DNA of 64,000 nt from Hominenteromicrobium mulieris (GCF_020687165.1 NZ_JAJEQC010000005.1); one strand, 5' to 3'; numbered from the stretch's first letter, positions 25,813 through 38,596 are shown. The notes: a model not told the origin generated them from the letters alone. Numbers and translations are program-made.

Positions 25813-28800
25813 ATGCCAACCAAAGCTGAACTATATGCACAGATGGCGGAGAAAGTGGCAACGCAACTCACTGGAAGCTGGCAGGAATGGGCAGGGTTCC
25901 TTACTACGGCAGCCCGACTTTACAAGTACCCGTTCCATGAGCAGCTGATGATCTACGCCCAGCGCCCGGACGCTACCGCCTGTGCAGAGTACGATTTGTG
26001 GAATGAAAAGATGGGCCGGTATGTAAGGCGTGGCTCCAAGGGAATCGCTCTGGTGGACGATTCCGGGGACAGACCCCGCCTGCGCTATGTTTTTGATATT
26101 TCCGACACCGGAACCCGTGAACATTCCCGCACTCCCTGGCTGTGGCAGCTGGAGGAGCGCCATTTGGATTCGGTGCAGGCCATGCTTGAGCGCACCTATG
26201 ATGTTTCCGGTGATGACCTTGCCGGACAGCTCACGGAGGTAGCCGGAAAACTGGCTGAGGAATACTGGACGGAGCATCAGCAGGACTTCTTCTATATCGT
26301 TGACGGTTCCTTTTTGGAGGAATATGATGAGTTTAACATCGGAGTACAGTTCAAGGCAGCAGCCACCGTCAGCATCACTTACGCTTTGATGTCCCGCTGC
26401 GGACTGGAGCCGGAACGCTACTTCGACCACGAAGATTTCATGGCAATCTTTGATTTCAATACCCCGTCCACCATCGGGGCGCTGGGAACAGCGGTCAGCC
26501 AGATCAACCAGCAGGTGCTGAGGCAGATCGGCGTTAGCGTCCGAAATGCAGAGCGCGAAGCCAACCAAGAAAGGAGCAAACAAGATGAACAATCCCATGA
26601 CCTATATCCAGAACGGAGACTATCTGATTCCCGACCTGAAGCTGAGCCAGCAGCCGGAGAAACCCCTGGGCAAGTACGGCAGGATGAGGAAAACCTACCT
26701 GAAGGAACATCGTCCCATCCTCTACAACCAGATGCTGCTGAGCGAGAAGCTGTACCAGCACCTTCTGGAGATCGACGAGACCGCCCAGAACAGACTGGAG
26801 CAGATGATGCCCCAGCTGGCGAAGGAAGCGGGAGCCACCGAGGAACTGAAAGCCAGCGATCCCATGAAGTGGGTGGGGCTGATGAACACCTGCAAAGCTC
26901 AGGCAGAGGAGATTCTGATGGCGGAGCTTATCAACAGCTGACTCTAAACCTGTTCCTCTCCGAAGCGGAACAGATCCAATCCATAGATGAAGCAGAGAAT
27001 GTAGCACATACATCCTCTGCTTTTTCTTTTGCCCAAAATGACATTGACCATGTGCTGCGTTTGGGAGGCAATACAGACCGTCAGAGGGAGCGTGTGGTTG
27101 CAGCCTTTGAAAAGCAGAAAACCACCGCTGAGATTGCCGAGATACTGAAAACGCTGTACCACGGTGGCAACGGCCTTGGCAGTGTGAGTGCATGGTATGC
27201 CGAGGATGGTATCCATCTTTCCCACGGGAAGTCTGTCCGTTATGACAGGTCTGCCCAGGTCATTTCTTGGGAGCGCGCCGCAGAGCGTATCGGGGAGCTT
27301 TTGGAAAGTGGTCAGTTTGCCTCCAATGTGGAGCTTGCAGAAGCGGCAGGCTATGAACGATCCCTCCTCTCGGAAAAGCTCTGGCATCTGTATCACGATC
27401 TCAGTGAGGACGCCAGAAAAGCCGGATATTTGTCCTGCCTGTCAGAGATCAAAGGCAATGGATTCCCAGAGGAGACCCGCCGTCTGACGGAGAAGCTGAG
27501 TGAACCGGCTTTCCGCCAGACCCTCAAGGAAGAATACGCTGCCTTCTGGACTGCCTATCAGCAGGACCGTGACCTGTTGCGTTTTCACTATCATAGACCG
27601 AGGGAGATCTGGGAGAACCTGAAGGACCTTGACCTGCCACGCAGGACCTTTTCTTCAGAGCTTTCCCAAGTGCCAACCGTCCAGCACTTTATTACCGAGG
27701 ATGAGATCGACGCCGCCATGACCGGCGGAAGCAGTTTCGCCGGAGGAAAAGGCCGTATCTATGCGTTCTTCATGGAAAACCATACGGATAAGGAAAAAGT
27801 GAGATTCCTTAAAGACGAGTATGGCATTGGCGGACGCTCTCATGCCCTGTCCGGCGCAACACACAGCGGCGAAGATCACGATGGGAAAGGACTGCACTAT
27901 AAAAAGCAGGACTGCCCGGATGTTCACTTGAACTGGGAAAAGGTTTCCAAGCGCATTACCTCACTTGTCAAGAAAGGTCGCTATCTTACCGAACAGGAAC
28001 AAGCGCAGTATGACAAGATCCAGGCTGAAAAGGATCTGGCAGAAGAAGATGCCATTCAAGCCCAGCAGCCGGAGATAGAGGAAGAAACGCCAAAGCCTAC
28101 CCTTCGGGAGCAGTTTGAGCAGTATAAGCCTGTGGTGACTGCCGCCATATCTGAGGATGTGGCATATCGAAATGCCTGCGGTCATTCCGACCGTGAAAAT
28201 GCTGTCATCGAGGGCAATGCCGCTGTGCGCCGTGCGGTTCTTGGCTCTAAGGATATGGAGCTGATCCGCCTTTATTCGGATGTGCCGGAGTTCCGCCAGC
28301 GCCTGCACCGGGAAGTGATCGACGAAACCTATCCAAAGCTCCATGAGCTTCTGCGCCCTCTTTCTCAGGAAGATATTGATACTGCCCTTTGTGCATGGAA
28401 CGGCAATATCGAGAGTAAACACGCTGTCGTCCGCTATATGAAAGACCATGCAAGAGAGAAGGATACCGCTGCATGGCTGGCTCAGGAATACGGTGGCAGC
28501 AACAGCCCGTTCGTTGTCCGTGCCGGAAGCCCGGAGGAAACACAGCTGCCCTGGCCGAAGGTACAGCGCAGGCTTGCCCAGCTGATTCAGGAGGACCGGT
28601 TCTATACCGAAGAAGAACAGGATCGTTTTGACAATATCGACCCTATCGCCATCCGGGAAGCCCTGGAGGAAAGAGGGATCGTCAACGGACAGGTGGCAGA
28701 CCCGGAAAAACTGGACAATGACCCGTTTATCCAACAGGTGATGTCGGATGCCGAGCAGATCGCAGCTGCCGAGACAGAACAGACTTCCGAGGTTTCCATT

Positions 28801-31800
28801 TCTGATGAGGAATATGATGCAGTTCGCCGCCCGACTCCGCAAAGAACCTCCTATGATCCTGCCGCCCCGGTTTATGCCGTGGGCGATACCGTGTATATCG
28901 AGGATGACGCCTATCAGATCACCGAGCTGCGGGAGGACACCGTGCAGCTTCTGCCTACCGGCATGGTATATCCCATCTATCGGGCAGAGCGCAAAGAACA
29001 GTTCGAGCAGCTGCTTCGGGCAGACCGCCGCAATGCTTACTATACCGAGTTTCTTCCCATTGACCCGGACAAGGCAGATCAAGACCTGCGGGATGTATTG
29101 GCCCATGGACTGATGGATGAAGCGGATAAACAGCAGCTTTCCACGCTACTGCAATCTGGCAGGAGCAACAGTGAGATCGCCTACTGGCTGAGCAGAGCCT
29201 ACCCTCATGAGATTGAGACCCTGAATCTGGAGACCGGCGATATTGCCGATTACCGTACCACGGCACAGGGCATGGAGCTGGAAGTCCTGGACGCAGAGGA
29301 AAAGCGTCTGGCTGTGCTGTATTTCCGCTGGGATGAGGTTGCGCCTTTGCTGCGCGGGATGTATGCCCGTCAGCAGGACGGCTTTGGACAGGAACAGCCC
29401 CAACCGGCTACCGAATCCCCGACCTTCCATTCCGAGACCATGGCCGTCTATCCGGGCGATAAGAACCATCTACCTTATGATGTGGTGGTGGAACGGTTGC
29501 ATATTGAGGAGCCGGAGCCGCCAGCCCCTGTAACAGAGCCGGAGAAAACCTTTGAGGAAGTGCTGGATGAACACCCGGTTTCCATTCAGGTCAACGGCCA
29601 GTGGCAGACCTTCCCCAATGCCAAAGCTGCCGAGGAAGCCTCCTATGAGGAATACAAGGCTAACCTGCGCCGCAATGCACAGAACTTCCGCATTACCGAT
29701 GAGCATTTGGGTGAAGGCGGTCCAAAAGCCAAGTTCCAGGCAAATGTTAATGCCATTCGTTTGCTGAAAGAGCTGGAATCTGCCGGACAGCAGGCAAGCC
29801 CCGAACAACAGGAGATTCTTTCCCGTTATGTGGGCTGGGGCGGTCTTTCAGATGCCTTTGACCCGGAAAAACCGGCATGGGTTTCCGAGTATGCCCAGCT
29901 GAAAGAGTTGCTGACCCCGGAGGAATATGCCGCCGCCAGAAGCTCTACCCTCAATGCCCATTACACTAGCCCTACGGTTATTCAGGCAATCTATGAAGCG
30001 GTGGGGCGCATGGGCTTTGAGACCGGAAATATTTTGGAGCCATCTATGGGTGTGGGCAACTTCTTCGGTATGCTGCCGGAGGAAATGAGAAACAGCCGTC
30101 TATACGGTGTGGAGCTGGACCCGGTTTCCGGGCGCATCGCAAAGCAGCTCTATCCCAAGGCGGACATCACAGTAGGCGGCTTTGAGACCACTGACAGGCG
30201 GGACTTCTTTGACCTTGCCATCGGCAATGTGCCTTTTGGTCAGTATCAGGTCAATGACAAAGCCTACAACAAGCTGAATTTCAACATTCATAATTACTTT
30301 TTCGCCAAAGCATTGAATCAGGTGCGTCCCGGCGGTGTGGTAGCTTTTGTGACCTCCCGCTATACCATGGATGCCAAGGATTCCACCGTGCGCCGCTATC
30401 TTGCCCAGCGTGCCGAGCTACTGGGAGCGATCCGTCTGCCTAATGACGCGTTCAAAAAGAATGCCGGTGCCGAGGTTGTATCGGACATCATCTTTCTCCA
30501 AAAGCGGGACCGTCCGCTGGACATTGCACCAGAGTGGACGCAGACCGGACAAACGGAGGATGGGTTTGCCATCAACCGGTATTTTATCGACCACCCGGAA
30601 ATGGTGCTGGGCAGACAGGAGCCGGTAAGCACTGCTCATGGTATGGATTACACCGTGAACCCTATCGAGGGACTGGAGCTTTCCGATCAGCTGCATGATG
30701 CTGTGAAGTACATTCATGGCACTTATCAGGAGGCAGAGCTGCCGGAGCTGGGCGAAGGCGAAGCCATTGACACCTCCATTCCTGCCGACCCAAATGTGAA
30801 GAACTATTCCTATGCCATTGTAGACGGGCAGGTGTACTATCGGGAAAACAGCCGCATGGTGCGCCCTGACCTCAACGCCACCGCCGAAGCCCGTGTAAAA
30901 GGTCTTGTGGGACTGCGTGATTGTGTGCAGGAACTGATCGACCTTCAGATGGATGCAGCGGTTCCAGACAGCACCATTACCCAAAAGCAGGCGGAACTGA
31001 ACAGCCTCTATGACAGCTTTTCTGCAAAATATGGCCTTATCAATGACCGTGCAAACCGACTGGCCTATGCAGATGATTCTTCCTATTACCTGCTCTGTGC
31101 GCTGGAAGTCATCGACGAGGACGGAAAGCTGGAGCGCAAGGCGGATATGTTCACCAAACGGACCATCAAGCCCCATCAGGCAGTGGCTACTGTGGATACG
31201 GCAAGCGAAGCACTGGCGGTGTCCATCTCGGAAAAAGCCTGCGTAGATATGAGCTATATGAGTCGGCTTACCGGAAAAACAAAAGAAGAACTGGCCGGAG
31301 AGCTGCAAGGCGTGATCTTCCGTGTACCGGGACAGTTGGAGAAAGACGGCACACCCCATTATGTGACTGCTGATGAATACCTTTCCGGCAATGTACGCCG
31401 CAAACTGCGTCAGGCACAGAGGGCGGCACAGCAGAACCTTTCTTTTGCAGTCAATGTGGAAGCCCTTACCGCCGCCCAGCCCAAAGACCTGGATGCGTCG
31501 GAAATCGAGGTGCGTCTGGGCGCTACCTGGATTGACAAGGAGTACATCCAGCAGTTTATGTACGAGACCTTCAACACCCCGTTTTATCTCCAGCGCAGCA
31601 TTGAGGTCAACTATTCCTCCTTCACTGCTGAATGGCAGATCAAGGGGAAATCTTCTGTATCCTACAACGATGTGGCAGCTTACACTACCTATGGAACCAG
31701 CCGCGCCAATGCTTATAAGATTTTGGAGGACAGCCTGAACCTGCGGGATGTCCGTATCTATGACACCATAGAGGACGCAGACGGAAAAGAGCGCCGCGTA

Positions 31801-34800
31801 CTAAACGCCAAGGAGACCACTCTGGCTGCCCAAAAACAGCAGGCTATCCGGGAAGCCTTTAGGGACTGGATCTGGAGAGACCCGGAGCGACGCCAGACTT
31901 TGGTGCGCCAGTATAACGAGGAAATGAACTCTACCCGTCCCCGCGAGTATGATGGCAGCCATATCACTTTTGGCGGCATGAACCCGGCCATTACCCTGCG
32001 GGAACACCAGAAAAGCGCCATCGCCCATGTGCTGTATGGCGGAAATACCCTGCTGGCACACGAAGTAGGCGCAGGCAAAACCTTTGAGATGGTGGCCGCT
32101 GCGATGGAAGCCAAACGCCTGGGCTTGTGCCAGAAATCTCTCTTTGTGGTTCCCAACCATCTGACTGAGCAGTGGGCATCGGAGTTTCTGCGCCTCTATC
32201 CTTCTGCCAACATCTTAGTCACAACCAAAAAGGACTTTGAGACCCATAACCGCAAGAAGTTCTGCGCCCGTATTGCGACCGGTGACTACGACGCCATCAT
32301 CATGGGACACAGTCAGTTTGAGCGTATCCCCGTCAGCCGGGAGCGTCAGGAACGGCTTCTCTATGAGCAGATCGACGAGATCACCGAGGGCATCGCAGAG
32401 GTGCAGGCCAGCGGCGGCGAGCGTTTTACCGTCAAGCAGCTGGAGCGTACCAGAAAGTCTCTGGAAGCCAGACTGGAAAAGCTGCAAGCCGAGGGGCGAA
32501 AAGATGATGTGGTAACTTTTGAGCAGCTGGGTGTGGACCGGCTGTTTGTGGACGAGGCCCACAACTACAAGAACCGTGCGAAACGTTGTGCATAAGTCGT
32601 AGCAGACAGCTATGACGAAAAGCACCATGCGATAGCACTTGATATATCAAGAAAATATCGTAGAGAACTCAAATCTCAAATTCAGAGGCGAAATTCCTCT
32701 GCCGTACAGAATCAATGCCGGAAAGGAGAAATCCCTCAGCGGTCTGTCAAACCGCAGGCAGTACGAGAGCTAATACTCCACTGTGCGTTGTCTATCTGTA
32801 AATAGACAGGGTACAAAGCGTGGTGAAGTCGTAACCTGAAAACCTAAACCGAAAGGCATGGATAATAATGGTGCGGGCTTCCGAAACCTATGGCTATCCA
32901 GTAGTGAAAGCTATGCAGCATCGTAAGAGTGCTTGGCATCCGAAAGGATGAAGATTGGAGAAAGCAGATACGGCTGGTTTTTCCGTATATGCCCCATGAA
33001 ATGAAATATTCATGCGGAACCACACAACAACTGTGATTCAAAGTGTGGTTAGGTTCTCCCGGTGTAAGGTAGCGGCCTAAGGGTTTCAACGGTCTATTGA
33101 CCACAAGGATAGAGATTTGGGAACGTTTGAGAGCCTGTATTTGGAGTATTACAGCACAATGAAGAATACAGGAAGTCAGCCGTGCCATAGTAGTCTGCAA
33201 TTGGGTAATGCCAATTACACGGGGCTGAAATGCCCCACGGCGAAGGGCACGAGTCAGATTGATTTGTAAATTTCACGAAAGAAAATCCAAATAACTCCCT
33301 GAAAGACGGGTGGCGAACTGCGAGGTGAAAACCTTGTGCATTTAAGCGTCAGATTTTCAACAGAAAAAGAATTGAAACAGTTTCAAGACCTGCTCTATGA
33401 AAAATCGGGGCAAGGCGTTTCATTCACGGGACTGTTGGAAGCAATGGTCAGCGAAGTGACTATTGTAACCGCTGTTCATAACATCAAGTCCAACAAGGGC
33501 AGCAAAACTGCCGGTGTGGACAGGATGAAAATGGACAAGTATCTGCAAATGCCAAAAGAAGAACTATTTCAGTTGATTCAATCAAATATCTCCAATTACA
33601 AGCCGAAGCCAGCCAAACGGAAGTATATCGAAAAGGCAAACGGCAAAAAGCGACCTCTGGGTATTCCCACTGTATTGGATAGGATTATACAGGAATGTAT
33701 GCGACTGATTCTGGAACCGATATGCGAAGCGAGATTCTATCCGCACAGCTATGGTTTCCGTCCTTACCGGGCGCAGAAGCACGCTATCCGGGATATTGTC
33801 AATGTCATCAATGCAAGTGTGAAATCCAAAGACCAGCCGGTATGGGCAGTCGAGGGAGATATAAAGGGCTGTTTTGACAACATCAATCATAGATTGTTGC
33901 TGAAAAAGCTATGGCGAATCGGAATCCACGATAAGAGGGTTCTGAAAATCATCAGCCAAATGCTAAAAGCCGGATATATCGATCAGGACTTATACCATGC
34001 AACAGAAATGGGAACACCACAGGGCGGTATATTATCTCCGTTGCTGTCCAATGTGTATCTCAATGACTTTGACTGGTATGTGGGGCGCTGCTATATGGAG
34101 CCGCACCGTCAATGCAAGCACAAATGCAACGATACCCGAAGGCTGAAATGGTCTGGAATCACCCCGAAATACAATTTTCGCTATGCGGATGATTGGGTGA
34201 TCCTGACCTCTACGGAACAGGAAGCGTTCCGTATGAAGCATGAACTGACAAAGTATTTTAAGCATCGCATGAAGTTGGAACTGTCACAGGAAAAGACCTA
34301 TGTAACCGATTTGAGAAAGAATGGTATTCATTTCCTCGGTTACATAGTCAAGGCAGAACGAAAGAGGAAAACACCAGACCCAGCCACATGGTCAGATAAT
34401 CTGGTAGGAAAGCCATTCCCTGATATGGAACGATTGACGAAGAAAATCCATACCTTGCAAAAAGAAGTTAGGAAAATTGGATTATACACGCAATCCAACA
34501 CGCAGGCGGCTCAAATCCAGTATGTGAACTCCGTGATTATGGGACTGGCACAGTATTTGCAACCCTCTATCTGTTCTCATGCCTACCATGCCATTGACCG
34601 TAGAGTGAATAATACGGCGTTGGCAGTATGGAAAAACCTGTTTCCCAAGCAGTACAACCAAATGCAGGTGCCGTTAAAGGAATTAAGTAATCTGCCACAT
34701 CGGCACGAAGGTTATGACAGTAAAACCTTCGCAATTCAAATTGATGGGAAATGGTTCGGAATAACCTATGCGTTTATTACACACAGTCGTTATGAAAGCA

Positions 34801-37435
34801 AACCATTTGACCAGAAAATGACCCCTTATACGGAGGATGGACGCAGGCGGTATGTAAATTATCGTACCAAGCATAAACCGTTGCCCTGTGACCGCCCCTC
34901 CATCAATACACCCGAAGATATAGCCTTATCCATCTACGCTAGCGGCAAGGGATGGAAAGCCAATTTCGAGTATTTTATGAATCGGGAATATGCCTACAAC
35001 CGAGATAAGGGAAAATGCAAATGCTGTGGTAGATATTTCTCTGAACTGATTCCGAAACATTGTCATCATGTAAATCCACGACTTCCGATTGAAAGAATCA
35101 ACAAAGTTCCAAATTTAGCATGGCTATGTATACCGTGTCACCGCATGGTACACAACAGTCCTATACCGCCAGAGTTGGATGCCAAGGCGGTACGCAAAAT
35201 CAAGAAATATCGTGAAAAACTCAAAAAGTGAAATTTACAAGTGCGCTGTATTCGTGAGGGTACAGATGCAATGAAATCAGTAGAAAGTAAGTCAATCTGA
35301 TGGTAGGCCGGGTGCGCTGAAAGGTGCACGCCCGGCGTGAGACGGGGGAAAATCCGGAGGAAACGAATGTGCGGCTTCGCCGCACATCACGTTCAAAGGA
35401 TTACCTATCGTCATTGTTTTTATACACAAAAATGCGGAATGTGGCTGGTCTTTCCACATCGGACGCGCAGAAATCCTCCGATATGTTTGCCAAGTGCCGC
35501 TATATGGATGAGATCACCGGAAACCGTGGCGTGATCTTTGCCACCGGCACACCGGTCAGCAACTCCATGACCGAGCTTTACACCATGCAGCGTTATCTTC
35601 AATATGAACGCCTGCAAGAGCTGAACATGACCCACTTCGACTGCTGGGCTTCCCGATTTGGGGAGACCGTCACAGCATTGGAGCTGGCACCGGAAGGCAC
35701 CGGCTACCGGGCAAGAACGAGATTCAGCAAGTTCTTTAATCTGCCGGAGCTGATGAACCTGTTCAAAGAAGTGGCCGACATCAAGACTGCCGATCAGTTA
35801 AATCTCCCTACCCCGGAAGTGGAGTACCACAACATCGTGGCGCAGCCTACCGAACATCAGCAGGAAATGGTCAAAGCTCTTTCGGAGCGTGCATCGCTGG
35901 TACACAGTGGAACTGTTGACCCGTCCCAGGATAACATGCTCAAGATTACCTCGGATGGCCGTAAGCTGGGGCTTGACCAGAGAATCGTCAACCAGATGCT
36001 GCCGGACGAACCTGGCACAAAGGTCAATCAGTGTGTGGACAACATCATGCAGATCTGGCGGGACGGCAAAGCTGACAAGCTGACCCAGCTGGTGTTCTGC
36101 GACATTTCTACACCGCAGGCAAAAGCTCCTGCAAGCAAGGCGGCGAAAACGCTGGATAATCCACTGCTTCACGCATTGGAAGGCGCTGTGCCTCTGCCGG
36201 AGCAGGAGCCGGCCTTTACGGTATATGACGATATTCGTCAGAAACTTATTGCCCAGGGGATGCCTGCCGACCAGATCGCTTTTATCCATGAAGCCAATAC
36301 CGAAGTGCGGAAAAAGGAGCTGTTCTCTAAAGTCCGTACCGGTCAGGTTCGTGTCCTCTTAGGCAGCACCGCCAAGATGGGCGCAGGCACCAATGTGCAG
36401 GACCGTCTGGTGGCACTTCATGACCTGGACTGTCCGTGGAGACCGGGAGACCTTGCCCAGCGCAAGGGTCGTATCGAGCGTCAGGGTAACAAGAATCCTC
36501 TTGTCCATGTGTACCGCTATGTGACAGAAGGAACCTTTGATGCATACCTCTGGCAGACGGTGGAGAATAAGCAGAAATTCATTTCCCAGATTATGACTTC
36601 TAAATCGCCGGTGCGTTCCTGCGATGATGTGGATGAAACAGCCCTCAGTTTTGCCGAGATCAAGGCTCTGTGTGCCGGAGATCCCCGCATCAAGGAGCGT
36701 ATGGATTTGGATGTGGAGGTATCCCGCCTGAAGCTGATGAAAGCCGACCACCAGAGCAAGCAATATCGTCTGGAGGACCAGCTGCTCAAATACTTCCCGG
36801 AGGAGATTGAAAAGCACAAAGGCTTTATCAAGGGCTTTGAATCTGACCTGGAGGTTTTGGCAGCACACCCGCACCCGGAGGACGGTTTTGCCGGTATGGA
36901 GATTCGTGGAGACCTGCTGACCGATAAGGAGAACGCCGGTGCAGCCCTTTTGGATGCCTGCAAGGAGGTCAAAACCTCCGATCCGGTGCAGATCGGCAGC
37001 TACCGGGGTTATGCCATGTCCGTGGAATTTTTCGCTTGGAAACAGGAATATACGCTCCTGCTGAAAGGACAGATGACCCACAGGGCAACCCTTGGTACAG
37101 ACCCTCGCGGAAATCTTACCCGTATCGACAATGCCCTCACTCAGATGCCCCAGCGTCTGGAGGCGGCAAAGGCACAGCTGGATAACCTCTATCAGCAGCA
37201 GGCTGCCGCAAAGGAGGAAGTCGGAAAGCCATTCCTTTATGAAGAAGAACTGACAAGCAAAAACGCCCGTCTAGTGGAGTTGGATACCCTGCTCAACATC
37301 GACGGAAAGGGGCAGGCACACACCGAGTCTGTTGTTGCCAAAAGCACACGGACTTCGGTGCTGGATAACCTAAAACGCCCGGTGCAACCCCGCAGTACAG
37401 ACAAGAAACCAAAACAGCATGAGGAGGTGCGATAA
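25813..37435 (+). CDS. Giant ArdC-like/methyltransferase/SNF2-type helicase, split by a group II intron
   Basis: Exon 1 is 25813-32575 and exon 2 is 35415-37435; joined they keep frame and give 2927 residues. An ArdC-like N-terminus (WAGFLTTAARLYKYPFHEQL) is followed by a disordered stretch overlapping tnpV (about 257-376). Next come repeated helicase-associated modules and an N6-adenine methyltransferase-like domain (LEPSMGVGNFF ~1408, NVPFG ~1472). The SNF2/DEAH helicase has motif I HEVGAGKT ~2083 and motif II DEAH 2247-2250; exon 2 carries FATGTPVSN and QRKGRIERQGN. The intron sits seven codons after motif II begins. Without splicing, translation stops at 32593-32595 and the helicase is lost. 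The family is common in Tn1549-type ICEs; its job, perhaps anti-restriction or DNA transfer, is not established. Confidence 0.9.
26584..26941 (+). CDS. tnpV: TnpV family protein encoded inside the helicase gene
   Basis: A 118-residue protein wholly contained, in a different frame, within the giant helicase gene. YIQNGDYLIPDLKL, GKYGRMRKTYLKEHRP and the C-terminal AEEILMAELI are hallmarks of TnpV, a small transposon protein of unknown role. AAAGGAG lies 8-9 bases before ATG 26584. The helicase frame over the same bases gives a low-complexity Glu/Arg/Asp/Gly-rich stretch, while TnpV is a compact, well-conserved protein. TnpV is therefore the constrained frame and the helicase reads it as a linker. 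Confidence 0.85.
32576..35414 (+). mobile_element. Group II intron with reverse-transcriptase ORF, 2839 bp
   Basis: The intron starts GTGCG at 32576 and ends AT at 35414, matching the 5' GUGYG and 3' AY rule. Removing it restores the helicase frame across the codon C|TG. The 5' part (32576-33335) holds the noncoding ribozyme domains; the intron-encoded protein lies inside. Domain V-like sequence lies near 35304-35338, with the CTGAAAG loop closed by GCCGGG/CCCGGC arms. A domain VI-like hairpin with a TTCG loop follows (about 35362-35398). Upstream AGAACC (32570-32575) is complementary to GGTTCT at 33052-33057, a candidate IBS1/EBS1 pair. Confidence 0.88.
33336..35231 (+). CDS. ltrA: Group II intron reverse transcriptase/maturase with HNH domain
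   Basis: Intron-encoded protein of 631 residues that helps splicing and inserts the intron into DNA. The RT core shows GKKRPLGIPTVLDRIIQE, YGFRPYRAQKHAI, EGDIKGCFDNINH, GTPQGGILSPLLSNVYL and the catalytic FRYADDW (YADD box). A maturase X domain follows, then a C-terminal HNH endonuclease with CKCCGRYF, HCHHVNPR and CIPCHRMVHN. All key residues are present, so it should be active. Start GTG 33336 lies behind GAGGTG. It is nested in intron domain IV. Confidence 0.95.
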   Translation: MHLSVRFSTEKELKQFQDLLYEKSGQGVSFTGLLEAMVSEVTIVTAVHNIKSNKGSKTAGVDRMKMDKYLQMPKEELFQLIQSNISNYKPKPAKRKYIEKANGKKRPLGIPTVLDRIIQECMRLILEPICEARFYPHSYGFRPYRAQKHAIRDIVNVINASVKSKDQPVWAVEGDIKGCFDNINHRLLLKKLWRIGIHDKRVLKIISQMLKAGYIDQDLYHATEMGTPQGGILSPLLSNVYLNDFDWYVGRCYMEPHRQCKHKCNDTRRLKWSGITPKYNFRYADDWVILTSTEQEAFRMKHELTKYFKHRMKLELSQEKTYVTDLRKNGIHFLGYIVKAERKRKTPDPATWSDNLVGKPFPDMERLTKKIHTLQKEVRKIGLYTQSNTQAAQIQYVNSVIMGLAQYLQPSICSHAYHAIDRRVNNTALAVWKNLFPKQYNQMQVPLKELSNLPHRHEGYDSKTFAIQIDGKWFGITYAFITHSRYESKPFDQKMTPYTEDGRRRYVNYRTKHKPLPCDRPSINTPEDIALSIYASGKGWKANFEYFMNREYAYNRDKGKCKCCGRYFSELIPKHCHHVNPRLPIERINKVPNLAWLCIPCHRMVHNSPIPPELDAKAVRKIKKYREKLKK

Positions 37436-37436
37436 C

Positions 37437-38255
37437 ATGAATACTAACGATCTGAATACAGCTCTTTATGAAAAGATGGCTGCCGAACAGGACAAGTTCC
37501 GGGACTGGCTGAAAAGCCAGCCCCCGGAAGAAGTCTTAAACCATGCCTATGAGTACACCATCCGCGAGGACATCGTGATGGCAATAGAGGAACTGGAGTT
37601 GACCGACACCCAGGCTCAGGCACTTTTGGAATCTTCTTTGCCGCTGGCGGATGTGTACCGCTACTTTGAAAAGCTGGAGACCGGTCACATGGATGTGATC
37701 CGGGACAGCATTGAGAACCGTGCCGACGATGTGTGCAGAGCTAAAGAGGAACTGCGAACAACACCGATCTATCCCCATTCAGCTGCCTATGCGAGAGAAC
37801 ATGGGGAGCTGGAGCAGTACCGAGCTTCCAACAATGTAAATCGCCAATGCAAGGAGTCTATTGAAGCGGCGGTGCGGGAGCACTTCGACGGAATGTATCT
37901 CAGCCACGATGCGGCAAAGGGTGTGATCGAGACCTATGGCATGGAGCGTGTGTCCATGGTTCTGTCTAACACGGTCCAGCTTCAGGACTGGGATGGGCGT
38001 TACTCCCGACGCAACAAAGAATGGGCCAAGACCATTCCCAACGATAATCCCGAAACCGTCCGTTGTGGTTATGCCTTAAACAGCCACCCTGCTGTGCTGG
38101 ATGGTTTTATTGATCTGGTGCGTGAAGAACAGCAGCGCAGCCGTACCCAGAGAGAAAAACTGGAACCGTCCCGTCACTCAGTGCGGGATAAGCTCAAACA
38201 GGAGCTGCCCGCCCATAAGTCTGCCGCCCCGAAAAAACGGGAGCCGGAGCGATAA
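37437..38255 (+). CDS. DUF3849/DUF3848-like ICE protein (272 aa)
   Basis: A soluble helical protein with WLKSQPPEEVLNHAYEYTIR near the start and HFDGMYLSHDAAKGVIETYG in the middle, then a basic tail. Proteins of this type follow the giant helicase in Tn1549 relatives. ATG 37437 is chosen because GAGGAGGTG stands just ahead; the in-frame ATG 37419 lies upstream of that site. Function unknown. Confidence 0.78.
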   Translation: MNTNDLNTALYEKMAAEQDKFRDWLKSQPPEEVLNHAYEYTIREDIVMAIEELELTDTQAQALLESSLPLADVYRYFEKLETGHMDVIRDSIENRADDVCRAKEELRTTPIYPHSAAYAREHGELEQYRASNNVNRQCKESIEAAVREHFDGMYLSHDAAKGVIETYGMERVSMVLSNTVQLQDWDGRYSRRNKEWAKTIPNDNPETVRCGYALNSHPAVLDGFIDLVREEQQRSRTQREKLEPSRHSVRDKLKQELPAHKSAAPKKREPER

Positions 38256-38257
38256 CC

Positions 38258-38596
38258 ATGGCAAAGCGCAAGCGGGATGTGCCGGTTTTGTTTTGGGTGT
38301 CCGCAGAAGAACTGGAACTGATCCATCAAAAGATGCAGCAATACGGGACAGAGAATTTGAGCGCTTATCTGCGGAAAATGGCGCTGGATGGTTATGTGGT
38401 CAAGCTGGAACTGCCAGAGCTGAAGGAGTTGGTCTCCCTGATGCGCCGAAGCAGCAACAACTTGAACCAGCTGACCCGCAAAGTGCATGAGACCGGGCGG
38501 GTTTATAATGCTGACTTGGAGGATATATCCCAGCGGCAGGAACAACTGTGGGAGGGTGTGAAGGAAATCCTTACCCAACTCTCCAAACTTTCATAA
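38258..38596 (+). CDS. mobC: MobC-type relaxosome accessory protein
   Basis: 112 residues. The N-terminal ribbon-helix-helix-like part (VPVLFWVSAEELELIHQKM) is followed by RRSSNNLNQLTRKVHETGR, the conserved MobC segment. These proteins bind near oriT and help the relaxase open the strands. It starts two bases after the preceding stop. It lies 2.3 kb ahead of the relaxase gene, with three other genes between. Confidence 0.88.
   Translation: MAKRKRDVPVLFWVSAEELELIHQKMQQYGTENLSAYLRKMALDGYVVKLELPELKELVSLMRRSSNNLNQLTRKVHETGRVYNADLEDISQRQEQLWEGVKEILTQLSKLS

Noticed and set aside
32593..35324. Helicase as two separate genes or a simple nonsense mutation
   Set aside because: Group II intron boundaries and an exact in-frame join account for the break.
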